DNA of 64,000 nucleotides. Origin: Bacteroidetes bacterium OLB12 (GTDB lineage Bacteria; Bacteroidota; Bacteroidia; Cytophagales; Cyclobacteriaceae). Both the position numbers and the translations under genes were made by a program. Where the stretch lies: NCBI GenBank assembly GCA_001567185.1, contig LNFR01000072.1:39042-103041 (forward strand). The letters run 5' to 3'. This document shows, one piece after another, positions 9,491 to 17,344 of this stretch. A model generated the notes under the pieces. That model was not told where the DNA came from and did not search any database. It saw only the letters and a list, made by a program, of their open reading frames with translations. The first letter of the stretch is position 1. Each line of letters begins with the position of its first letter.

Positions 9491-10254
9491 AAATCTTTTT
9501 TATTAAAAATGCGAATAGCAAATAAGATGGGCCAAAGCACCCAAAGCGTAAGCAGGGAGCCAGAAAACAAAATACCCAGGTTGCTACCAAAAAAATTCTT
9601 ATAAAATGCACCCGTGTATCCCATCAGGGCTGAAATATCCAACTGAAGCAGCATGATAATCCGGGCCAGGTCAATTGGGTTAAAAGCGATTAAAGTGAGC
9701 GTAAGTTTTTCAAGCGGGTAATCGCTAAAGGAATAAATTACCCAAAGCAGCAGGCCATCATAAATAAGGGAAAAATAAAACCAGAACAACAAGGCGATAC
9801 CGATAGCCTTGGCTTTATCGCGTGTAAGTACCGAAGCAAAAAATGCCAACGACACAAAAACAAGGGTAAGAAAAATGCCCGTCATCATTAACGTAGAAAT
9901 GGGCTGCCAGGCACCATACAGTATAAATGGAAAACCTACACCTGCAACAAAGGCAAGACAAAGGGAAGAGGCTACCGCCAGGTATTCACTCAAAAAAACC
10001 ACCTTCCGATTAACCGGTTGGGCTAACATCAATTCGATAAACTCGTAGGAGTTAAAAAAATGAATAGTCGTAAACACCACACTCACCAGGGGTACAGCCA
10101 TCAGTACTACATTCATCAGGCTTAGTACTACTTTTCCAAAGTCGCCATCAAGCTGAAAAAAGGCAAACGTACAAATCAATAAAAAGGCTGTATAGAAAAT
10201 GATAAACCGCGTGCGCAGAATATCATAAAATACATATTTAATAATGCGTGTCAT
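9487..10254 (-). CDS. nosY: NosY, ABC permease for nitrous oxide reductase maturation
   Basis: 255-residue membrane protein with six predicted helices, of the NosY/ABC-2 permease type. It begins MTRIIKYVFYDILRTRFIIFY and has EFIELMLAQPVNRKVVFLSEY, typical of NosY. It pairs with the ATPase NosF just upstream (2 nt) and with NosD. In the known system NosDFY delivers a sulfur species and copper maturation function for the CuZ centre of NosZ. The frame is intact. Confidence 0.88.
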   Translation of the reverse strand: MTRIIKYVFYDILRTRFIIFYTAFLLICTFAFFQLDGDFGKVVLSLMNVVLMAVPLVSVVFTTIHFFNSYEFIELMLAQPVNRKVVFLSEYLAVASSLCLAFVAGVGFPFILYGAWQPISTLMMTGIFLTLVFVSLAFFASVLTRDKAKAIGIALLFWFYFSLIYDGLLLWVIYSFSDYPLEKLTLTLIAFNPIDLARIIMLLQLDISALMGYTGAFYKNFFGSNLGILFSGSLLTLWVLWPILFAIRIFNKKDL

Positions 10255-10256
10255 AG

Positions 10257-10985
10257 CTATTCGGTTACAGACTCCAGCAATTCGCGCTGACGAATTAATG
10301 TGGCTATTGCCTTATTTAGTTTCGATTCGTTCGTTTCTCTTTTTAGTGTTTCAATAGAGTTGCTGTATTGAACGCGGCCTTCAAACATGTACACCATTTC
10401 TGTTGCAATCTCATCCAGATCACTCAGAATATGAGAGGTAATAACCAGCAACTTTCCCATTCGCTTTTCATGAATAATTTTTTCCTTCAATATCTCTACC
10501 GAAACCGGATCAAGCCCTGCTGTTGGTTCGTCTAAAATCAAAACCGGGGCATGAAAGAGAAACGCTAATGCGGCACTTACCTTTTGGCGTGTACCCCCAG
10601 AAAGCGCATGCATGGGTTTATCAAAGATCTTATAAAGTTTAAAGGCATCAATCAATTCTTCATCAACTTTTGGATTTCCTTTACGGATGTTTTTCATCAT
10701 TTCAAACAACTGACCAATGCGCATGTTTTCGGGGTAGCGCCCAATCTGTGGCATGTACCCAATTTTTTCACGGTACTTCCAGTTATTCAAAATGCTGACG
10801 TTTTCAAATAGTATGTTACCGGTTGTTGGAACCACCAGCCCCAGCATACTTTTTATCAAGGTTGTTTTACCCGAACCATTAGGGCCTATCAGGGCATAAC
10901 TTTTTCCTCCTTTCAACTCAAGCGAAACCTGATTCAATGCGGTTAGCGCTCCGAACTTCTTCGATACATTGTCAATTAAAATCAT
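10257..10985 (-). CDS. nosF: NosF, ABC ATPase for nitrous oxide reductase maturation
   Basis: 242-residue ABC ATP-binding subunit. Walker A is GPNGSGKTT (near residue 35), the signature LSGGTRQKV lies around residue 127, and Walker B with the D-loop is VLILDEPTAGLD. The N-terminus overlaps the nosD end by 14 nt and nosY follows after 2 nt. Together NosDFY form the maturation transporter for the CuZ site. The order D-F-Y matches nos clusters in general. Confidence 0.9.
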   Translation of the reverse strand: MILIDNVSKKFGALTALNQVSLELKGGKSYALIGPNGSGKTTLIKSMLGLVVPTTGNILFENVSILNNWKYREKIGYMPQIGRYPENMRIGQLFEMMKNIRKGNPKVDEELIDAFKLYKIFDKPMHALSGGTRQKVSAALAFLFHAPVLILDEPTAGLDPVSVEILKEKIIHEKRMGKLLVITSHILSDLDEIATEMVYMFEGRVQYSNSIETLKRETNESKLNKAIATLIRQRELLESVTE

Positions 10986-12213
10986 AAGGACGCATTACAG
11001 GTGCTGGATCCATTAAATTTTCTGGTGTAAGAACAGGGATTGCTTTCTCGGCTTTATCCAGTAATAAAACCAGGAAACTTCGCCATAATAAAATGGCTTC
11101 CGGCATGCGCTCCACAATGGTTCCGTACATGCTAATGGGCCGGTAGGGTACATCGCCTGTCTTATCTTTATCTAAATCGTAGCCTTCATAGCGATCCCAA
11201 TAATTGGCTTCTATTTTATTCAAAACCAAACTTCCATTGGTTACCAGATCGAACGTGTTTTGCTGAAAGTTATTCTGTGTAATCTCATTGTCATCGCAAC
11301 TGGCTTGCAACTTAAGCGCATAACCGTTTTGATAAAATTTATTTTGCTGAATGTTGTTTCGGCTGCTCCCCTCCATAAATATACCTACCGAATTTTCTGC
11401 AAAGGTGTTGCCGGTTACCTGGCTGTCGCGTATATCTTTTAATAATAGCCCATAGGCCGAAGCTCCCCAATTATGAATAAAGTTGTTATTCACCATAACT
11501 ACTGCTTTGGTGTACATGACTGCCACACCGGCCCCATTATCTTTAAAAGTATTGTTTCGGTATTCGTCATTATTTGAAAACATGAAGTGAAGCCCATACC
11601 GCATGTTACCTTCGCTGTGATTATTGGTGATGAGCGAGTTGGTTACAAACTCAAAATAGATTCCATCGCGATGGCCTTTTATTATATTGTTATTGATGGT
11701 AATGTTGTTGCACTTCCATAAATGAATACCATTGCCAATCTGATATTCGGCTTCTGCTTCGGATTTTAATTCATTTTCTTCAATCCAAACATGTGCCGAG
11801 TTAGCCAGGTAAATTCCAAAAAAAGTATTTTCGAACTGATTCCTGAGAATGCGAACGTATTTGCTCTCCAGTAGTTTAATGGCTGCCAGGTCGTTAATAT
11901 TGGCAATACCGGTATTTATAAATTTCAAGCCTTCAATTACAACATGATTGGCATGAATGGTGAAAATTTCAAATTGATTTTCGCCATCCAGAACCGGATA
12001 ATCCAGGCCTTTAATGACAAGGGTTTTCTCCAGAATAATATTTCCTTCCCGGTAAACCCCTGGATGTATTAACAGCGTATCGCCAGGTTGGGCAAGTGAA
12101 ATGGCATCTTTTATGCGCTTGATCTTTTGATTGCCCCCTATAACCAGGGTTGCTGCATTGCCCGCAAAGAAACTGATTAGTATCCCCGTTATCAGAATCA
12201 GTCGTATTCTCAT
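10972..12213 (-). CDS. nosD: NosD, periplasmic beta-helix maturation protein
   Basis: 413 residues with an N-terminal signal peptide (IRLILITGILISFFAGNAA) and a right-handed beta-helix built of many Asn-rich turns such as NNITINNNIIKGHRDGIYFE and MRYGLHFMFSNNDEYRNN. These are hallmarks of NosD in the CASH/pectate-lyase-like group. NosD docks on NosFY and on apo-NosZ during CuZ assembly. It starts 7 nt after nosL and overlaps nosF by 14 nt. Confidence 0.92.
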   Translation of the reverse strand: MRIRLILITGILISFFAGNAATLVIGGNQKIKRIKDAISLAQPGDTLLIHPGVYREGNIILEKTLVIKGLDYPVLDGENQFEIFTIHANHVVIEGLKFINTGIANINDLAAIKLLESKYVRILRNQFENTFFGIYLANSAHVWIEENELKSEAEAEYQIGNGIHLWKCNNITINNNIIKGHRDGIYFEFVTNSLITNNHSEGNMRYGLHFMFSNNDEYRNNTFKDNGAGVAVMYTKAVVMVNNNFIHNWGASAYGLLLKDIRDSQVTGNTFAENSVGIFMEGSSRNNIQQNKFYQNGYALKLQASCDDNEITQNNFQQNTFDLVTNGSLVLNKIEANYWDRYEGYDLDKDKTGDVPYRPISMYGTIVERMPEAILLWRSFLVLLLDKAEKAIPVLTPENLMDPAPVMRPYDFN

Positions 12214-12220
12214 TACCTAG

Positions 12221-12658
12221 TTATTTAAACTGGGTTTGAATTTCACCCCAGCTCATCAATACTCCGTTCCACTCCTTCTTAAAAGGTTGTGTTGATTCCT
12301 CTGTTTCAAATGCAGCCACCTCGCTGGCCATTGGCGTGCGAAGGTTTTCTGATTTGATATACCATGCCTGTTGGGCATCAATTAATTTTTCAGGTTGCGT
12401 AAAATCAATTACCTGAACGAATTTAAAATCCGGAATTTCTTCAAATCCTGAATGATAAAAATTCAACATGCAATTCAAATCATCGAACTTGTAAACCTTT
12501 CCCTTTTTTGTTACCAGCTCCGCTCCAAATTTTCTATCCACCAGGGTCATCTTACAGGTATAACAGGCATCGCTTCCAAACACCAGCGGTTCTGGTTTTG
12601 CAGCGCATCCCCACAGTAAGAGTATCATCCATACCACTACCAATGTATATGCCCTCAT
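12221..12658 (-). CDS. nosL: NosL, copper chaperone lipoprotein
   Basis: 145 residues with a lipobox LLWGC near residue 18. The conserved segment GSDACYTCKMTLVDRKFGAE contains the CxxCxM copper-binding motif of NosL, and YKFDDLNCMLNFY matches the family's second half. NosL delivers Cu(I) to NosZ. Its ATG overlaps the stop of the upstream membrane protein (ATGA-type), indicating translational coupling, and nosD follows after 7 nt. Confidence 0.92.
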   Translation of the reverse strand: MRAYTLVVVWMILLLWGCAAKPEPLVFGSDACYTCKMTLVDRKFGAELVTKKGKVYKFDDLNCMLNFYHSGFEEIPDFKFVQVIDFTQPEKLIDAQQAWYIKSENLRTPMASEVAAFETEESTQPFKKEWNGVLMSWGEIQTQFK

Positions 12659-13233
12659 ACCTTTCTACCCTTGTAAATTTCAAAAATCATTGCTCCAACT
12701 ACTAATACACCGGAAACCATAAACAACCAGCCGCCAATATCAGGACCTGAGAATGCGGTGAAGTTCAGTAATTGTTTGGTTCCGATCAAAGGAGGCTGGT
12801 AGGTCATACCCGGTATGTTGATGGCCGCAGTCGGATCCAGGTTGTGGCCATAGTCGTAACCCCACAGCCAAAAATCCACCAGGGCCGCAATGCCGGTACC
12901 AATCAAGAGGATGCAAAACGATAAAAGCATACCCCTCCGGTTAACAAGGGCAGTTAACAAACCAAATCCAATTAAAAAGCCTACGATATAAATCATGTAT
13001 CCAAACTCCGGAAACATTTCCACCTCAATGTGCTTCATACCGATATAATGGTTCAATGCGCTAATTACTTTCACATCACCGGTAATATTGTTAATCCAGA
13101 TATCCATCTCCAAACCTTCGGGATATTGCGGAGCCCACATGAGGATTTGCCAAAGCGGAACAAAGTATGCGCTTACCATCAACAATGAGGCCACCGCCAC
13201 CACCCAACGCGATACAGGCTTAAGTGTTTTCAT
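12655..13233 (-). CDS. Nos-cluster membrane protein, candidate NosB
   Basis: From the ATG at 13233 (MKTLKPVSRW) the protein has about 192 residues and four to five hydrophobic helices. An extracytoplasmic region after helix 1 has YPEGLEMDIWINNITGDVK and ALNHYIGMKHIEVE. The frame is open to 13290, but the start at 13233 places the helix at the N-terminus as expected. It lies directly between nosZ and nosL. Clade II nos clusters carry a membrane protein called NosB after nosZ; this is my best guess by position and size. I see no known cofactor motif beyond scattered histidines. Confidence 0.7.
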   Translation of the reverse strand: MKTLKPVSRWVVAVASLLMVSAYFVPLWQILMWAPQYPEGLEMDIWINNITGDVKVISALNHYIGMKHIEVEMFPEFGYMIYIVGFLIGFGLLTALVNRRGMLLSFCILLIGTGIAALVDFWLWGYDYGHNLDPTAAINIPGMTYQPPLIGTKQLLNFTAFSGPDIGGWLFMVSGVLVVGAMIFEIYKGRKV

Positions 13234-13329
13234 TTTAGTATGTGTTTTAAGTGAACCCCGCATCCGCTTTCGCGGAGCGGGGCCTTTCAACCTGGAAACT
13301 ATGAATATTAACTCATCTTGAGATGAGAT

Positions 13330-15324
13330 CTACAGACCAGCTCCACTGCTTTGGTCTTCGATTTTACCGGTTGAAAATTTTAAAGGAACGTTGCTGCCGG
13401 CAGGTGAAACCCGGATATACCCTTGCATTTCCTGGTGCAATGCCGAACAGAAGTCGGTACAATAGAAGGGGAACACACCGGTTGATAAAGGCTTCCACTT
13501 CAGAGTTTGAGTCTCTCCGGGCATTACCAATATTTCGGCATTGTTTGCTCCTTTTATAGCAAAACCATGGGGTACATCCCAATCCTGTTCAAGGTTGGTA
13601 ACATGGAAGTACACATCGTCTCCCAATTTTACCCCTTCAATGTTATCGGGGGTAAGGTGCGAACGAATGGCAGTCATATACACATGCACCTGATTTCCTT
13701 TGCGCTCCACTTTTGTCTGACCTTCACCCAGGGCTGCATACGGGTGCTTGTTCTCTTCCAGCTTATAAATCTTAGTTGAGTTTGGCATTATCTTCTCGGC
13801 CGGGATCGACTCGGCATAGTGCGGTTCACCGGTTGTCGGGAAGTCCAGAATCAACTTCATCTTATCGCCCGAAATATCATAGAGCTGTGCTGATTGTGTT
13901 AGCTCAGGACCGGTTGGTAAGTAACGATCTTTGGTAATCTTGTTGTAGGCAACCACGTATTTACCATGTGGCTTTACAGTAGGGCCTCCTGGCACTGAAA
14001 GGTGGCCGATTGAGTAATAGGTAGGTACACGATCCAACACTTCCAGAGATTGTACATTCCACTTCACAATTTCAGATGACACAAAGAAAGAAGTATATGC
14101 GTTGCCATTTGCATCAAACTCGGTATGCAACGGGCCCAGGCCGGGTTTCTTCACTTCGCCATGTAAAGCGGATTCGTATTTGATAACCGGAATGCCTGCA
14201 AACTCACCTTCAAAATCTTTGTTGGCAATAGCCTGCTGAATTTTAGTAAAGGAGAATACTGGAATCAGCGCAGCCAGTTTACCACTGCCCACAATGTATT
14301 CGCCAGTAGGGTCAGTATCGCAACCGTGTGGTGATTTAGGACAAGGGATGAAGTAAATGATATCCTTCAGTTCGGCTGGATCCAATTGCAACACTTCGTT
14401 CATAATATTTGAAACTCCGGTGTGTGTGTGTTCATCCCACACGTTGTGCGCGTATTTGGCTTTTGTCATTACCCCTTTTCCTGCCTTAATATATTCTTCC
14501 GCTTTCTTCCAGTTCACGGCCATGATAAAGTCTTTATCCTTTTGCGAAGCATTTACTTCCAAAAGTGTATAGGCTTGCTCGGTATTGTAGGTTGAGAAGA
14601 AGAACCAGCCGTGCGACTTTCCTTTACCGGCACGGGCAAGGTCAAAACTTACACCTGGTGTTTTTAATTGAAAGGCAATTTTCATTTTACCATCAGCCGG
14701 ATCTACTGAAATAAAACTGATATAACCCTTAAAATTCTCTTTGAACGAACTTATCGGCACATCGGTCTTATCACCTACCGGCACACTAAAGCGGGTACCT
14801 GCCACCACATACTCTGTGTTTTCTGTAATGAAAGGAGAAGAGTGATTTCCTCCGCTGTTGGGCAACTCTAAAATCTCTACTGTCTTAAATGTCTTCATGT
14901 CAACCCGTGCTACGCGCGGTGTGTTGTTGGCATTACCAAATGCCCACCGGCCATCGTGTTCGCCTTTGGTGGTGGACAACGCAATGTGGTGCAGGTCGTC
15001 CCACGGCACAAATCCGTGCGAAGTGTTTAGCATGGGAATGGTTTCTTCGCTATAACCCCAGCCATTTTCAGGGAATTGTGAAAATACAGGGATGATGCGG
15101 AACAGCCTTCCGGATGGAAGCCCGTAGATGCTCATCTGGCCATTGAATCCACCCGATACCACGTTGTAGAATTCATCATATTTTCCAGGGGCAACATAAG
15201 CCTTCGAAGCACCATCGCCTGAAGCAACACTTTCCGGGGCTTTCGGTTTGCAACCTTGCCACACGGCCAGGCCAGCCAATACCACAAGCATGGTAAGTAT
15301 GCGATATATTAGTTTTGTTTTCAT
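13330..15324 (-). CDS. nosZ: NosZ, Sec-type clade II nitrous oxide reductase
   Basis: 664 residues. Reduces N2O to N2 in the periplasm. The N-terminus is a Sec lipoprotein-like signal peptide (VVLAGLAVWQGC, Cys25) with no twin-arginine motif, which is the mark of clade II. The beta-propeller domain contains CuZ histidine motifs such as WDDLHHIALS and SPHGCDTDPTGEY. The C-terminal cupredoxin has the CuA ligands: His586 (DVPHGFAI), Cys622, Cys626, His630 and Met633 in YCTDFCSALHQEMQG. All key residues appear intact. The cytochrome c and fasciclin genes precede it and maturation genes follow. Confidence 0.97.
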   Translation of the reverse strand: MKTKLIYRILTMLVVLAGLAVWQGCKPKAPESVASGDGASKAYVAPGKYDEFYNVVSGGFNGQMSIYGLPSGRLFRIIPVFSQFPENGWGYSEETIPMLNTSHGFVPWDDLHHIALSTTKGEHDGRWAFGNANNTPRVARVDMKTFKTVEILELPNSGGNHSSPFITENTEYVVAGTRFSVPVGDKTDVPISSFKENFKGYISFISVDPADGKMKIAFQLKTPGVSFDLARAGKGKSHGWFFFSTYNTEQAYTLLEVNASQKDKDFIMAVNWKKAEEYIKAGKGVMTKAKYAHNVWDEHTHTGVSNIMNEVLQLDPAELKDIIYFIPCPKSPHGCDTDPTGEYIVGSGKLAALIPVFSFTKIQQAIANKDFEGEFAGIPVIKYESALHGEVKKPGLGPLHTEFDANGNAYTSFFVSSEIVKWNVQSLEVLDRVPTYYSIGHLSVPGGPTVKPHGKYVVAYNKITKDRYLPTGPELTQSAQLYDISGDKMKLILDFPTTGEPHYAESIPAEKIMPNSTKIYKLEENKHPYAALGEGQTKVERKGNQVHVYMTAIRSHLTPDNIEGVKLGDDVYFHVTNLEQDWDVPHGFAIKGANNAEILVMPGETQTLKWKPLSTGVFPFYCTDFCSALHQEMQGYIRVSPAGSNVPLKFSTGKIEDQSSGAGL

Positions 15325-15360
15325 AGATATTTGGATTTTTATTTGAGTTTAGTCGTTTAA

Positions 15361-15906
15361 TTATTTTGCCGGAGGTAACAACACCGCATCAATGATGTAC
15401 ACAATGCCGTTGGATCCTCGCGCAGAGCCCAGCACATTGGCACCATTTACTGTAATCTTTCCATCCTTCTTGTTCAGGGTCACATTGTCGAGGCTCACCT
15501 GGTTAAGTGTCATGCCATCCTGAATCATAGCTTCTGATAATACGCCTACATATACATGGTACTCCAGGATAGTACGCAGTTGATCTTTGTTTTCAGGCTT
15601 GGTTAGCGTTTCCAACGTACCAGCCGGAAGTTTATCAAAGGCAGCATTGGTTGGAGCAAACACTGTAAAAGGCCCGGCATTCGACAGGGCATCTACGTAT
15701 TCGGCTGCTTTGAGTGCGGCCACCAGGGTGGTATGATCGGGCGAATTGACGGCTATTTTCACAACATCTTGTTGTGAGTCATCATCTTTTACATTGGACT
15801 GGCCTCCGGCCAGGGCTTCGGTTGCAGATGCAGATTCGGTGGTGGTTGCTTGTTGACCGCATCCCCAAACAAGCAAGGATAGGAGTACGACACTTAGGGT
15901 TCTCAT
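15361..15906 (-). CDS. Fasciclin-domain lipoprotein in the nos cluster
   Basis: 181 residues with lipobox LLVWGC and a single fasciclin (FAS1) domain: the motifs TTLVAALKAAEYVDAL, GPFTVFAPTNAAFDKLP and the terminal NGIVYIIDAVLLPP are diagnostic. FAS1 proteins are generally extracellular adhesion or structural modules and no enzymatic role is known here. It is 36 nt upstream of nosZ and 18 nt downstream of the cytochrome c gene, so likely in one transcript. Its role with NosZ is unknown. Confidence 0.9.
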   Translation of the reverse strand: MRTLSVVLLSLLVWGCGQQATTTESASATEALAGGQSNVKDDDSQQDVVKIAVNSPDHTTLVAALKAAEYVDALSNAGPFTVFAPTNAAFDKLPAGTLETLTKPENKDQLRTILEYHVYVGVLSEAMIQDGMTLNQVSLDNVTLNKKDGKITVNGANVLGSARGSNGIVYIIDAVLLPPAK

Positions 15907-15924
15907 ATAATTGAATTTAAGCTG

Positions 15925-16395
15925 TTATTTCTCTCCATCATTCTGGCGCATGAATTCCAGTACATCCCGTGCATCGCCAATCGACATGTTTTGATTGGGC
16001 ATGCGCATTAAACACAACTCCAGTAATTTTTGTGCTTCCGGATCCTGATCAAGCATGACATCCACATTGGTAATCATGTTCATAATCCATTCGGGCTTGC
16101 GCTTTTTGGTTACGTCTTTCCAGCCCGGGCCAACCACACGTGTTTCATCTAACTTATGGCAGGCCTGGCATTTCATTTCGTAAATCGCTAACCCGCGCTT
16201 AATCCGGTCTTGCTCCAGAGGAGTGTTGAGGGTTACATTTTTTACAGCCCCAATTCCCTTGGTGGGATCGGTGATTGCCTCTACGGCACTCTTATTAATA
16301 TCTGGTTTTTCTTCAGTATTTACCGGTTTATCAGGTGCACAGGCGAACACAATTGCCACCAGGCCTAGTACAATCAGAAGTTTTATTGTTTTCAT
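15925..16395 (-). CDS. Monohaem cytochrome c lipoprotein, likely NosZ electron donor
   Basis: 156 residues. Lipobox VFAC near residue 19 and one haem motif CQACH followed by KLDETRVVGPGWKDVTKKR; a conserved methionine in MRMPNQNMSIGDA is the probable sixth haem ligand. This matches small class I cytochromes c often found in clade II nos clusters, where they feed electrons to the CuA site. Its placement two genes upstream of nosZ in the same orientation supports that role (inference). It begins 28 nt after the Crp/Fnr gene. Confidence 0.85.
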   Translation of the reverse strand: MKTIKLLIVLGLVAIVFACAPDKPVNTEEKPDINKSAVEAITDPTKGIGAVKNVTLNTPLEQDRIKRGLAIYEMKCQACHKLDETRVVGPGWKDVTKKRKPEWIMNMITNVDVMLDQDPEAQKLLELCLMRMPNQNMSIGDARDVLEFMRQNDGEK

Positions 16396-16423
16396 AATTT
16401 ATTGTAGGTTATTTATGGGTTAT

Positions 16424-17041
16424 TTAAAGTACAATTTTTCTTCCAACCAATTTTAGCTTTCCATCTTCTTCCATGCGTTTTACTGTGCGGATTACGGTTT
16501 CTACGCGTAAGCCACTCATATCAGCCAATTGTTGCCGGGTAAACGGCACTTCATAAACATGGTCGCTGCGAACCATCCCATCACCACGCCTGGTTTGACG
16601 CGCCTCGTCTTTCAGATATTTGAGCAAACTCATGATGCGATGCTCCGGGTCATAAAATGAGAGTTCGGATAGCACCATGGATTTGTAGCGAAGCCGTTGG
16701 CACAACACCTGATCGAGGTGCAGGTGTATCTCAAAATTTTCGCGCAGCAGCGTAAGAAATTTTTCTTTCGAAAGTTTAATTATAACCGAAGGTTCTAACG
16801 CAATGGCATGACTGGGATAAGGGAACGAACAAAGCAAGGCGGGTTCTCCAAAACTATCGTTACTCTTAAATACACCCTGAATAAATTCCTGACCATCCGG
16901 GCTATTGGTGATCATTTTTATGGCACCGCTACGTACCTGAAAATAATTCAACGCCTCCTCCCCTTCACGGAAGAGTATTTCATCTTTCTGGAGGCTTATC
17001 TCCCGTGCACCGTAACTCTGTAGAACCAATGGATCGATCAT
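16424..17041 (-). CDS. Crp/Fnr family transcription regulator of the nos cluster
   Basis: 205 residues from the ATG at 17041. A cyclic-nucleotide-binding-like sensor domain (EILFREGEEALNYFQVRSGAIKM, then DSFGEPALL) is followed by a winged helix-turn-helix, FTRQQLADMSGLRVETVIRTVKRM. The frame stays open to 17200, but related proteins begin near MIDPLVL, and two dyad sites lie in the extra segment, so 17041 is preferred. There is no N-terminal cysteine cluster, so it is not a classical oxygen-sensing FNR; an NO-responsive DNR-like role is possible. It heads the nos cluster. Confidence 0.87.
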   Translation of the reverse strand: MIDPLVLQSYGAREISLQKDEILFREGEEALNYFQVRSGAIKMITNSPDGQEFIQGVFKSNDSFGEPALLCSFPYPSHAIALEPSVIIKLSKEKFLTLLRENFEIHLHLDQVLCQRLRYKSMVLSELSFYDPEHRIMSLLKYLKDEARQTRRGDGMVRSDHVYEVPFTRQQLADMSGLRVETVIRTVKRMEEDGKLKLVGRKIVL

Positions 17042-17091
17042 GAGTGGGCCGATTTGTTTCCTCAAACCTACCCCCCTATCAGCGGTCAAAA

Positions 17092-17107
17092 AATGATTTT
17101 TATCATC
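17092..17107. promoter_or_regulatory. FNR/DNR-like dyad upstream of the nos regulator
   Basis: The core TGAT-TTTT-ATCA (17094-17105) with one further symmetric base each side (ATGAT/ATCAT) resembles the FNR/DNR box TTGAT-N4-ATCAA, matching four of five bases per half. It lies 53 nt upstream of the preferred start of the Crp/Fnr gene, a position fit for autoregulation. Seen directly; binding is inference. Confidence 0.45.
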
Positions 17108-17241
17108 AGAATATATGACTTGTTTTAGGTATGCCCCTAAAATCGGGTTCCAGAGGGAATTATATTCAGTGAGGCTCGATGGTATGCTGTTTTTTTTCAT
17201 TGCTCTTTGACCATCAAATATTATGATTGCCCTACACCTTG

Positions 17242-17261
17242 TTTATGACCCGGATCATAAA
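17242..17261. promoter_or_regulatory. Second 20-bp dyad upstream of the nos regulator
   Basis: TTTATGACCCGGATCATAAA is a near-perfect palindrome with only one mismatched pair. On the minus strand its core reads TGAT-CCGG-GTCA, again FNR/DNR-like with N4 spacing. It lies about 200 nt upstream of the preferred regulator start, within the intergenic region between the aldose epimerase gene and the nos cluster. Confidence 0.5.
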
Positions 17262-17344
17262 CCTAAAATAATTCAAAAAAAGGCCATTTGCAGCAATGCA
17301 ATCGATAATTTAAAGAACAATGCAACTAGTAATGTGGCAACAGA

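Noticed and set aside
17042-17200. N-terminal extension of the Crp/Fnr regulator from an ATG at 17200
   Set aside because: Relatives start near MIDPL and the segment holds a dyad site; extra residues lack family conservation.
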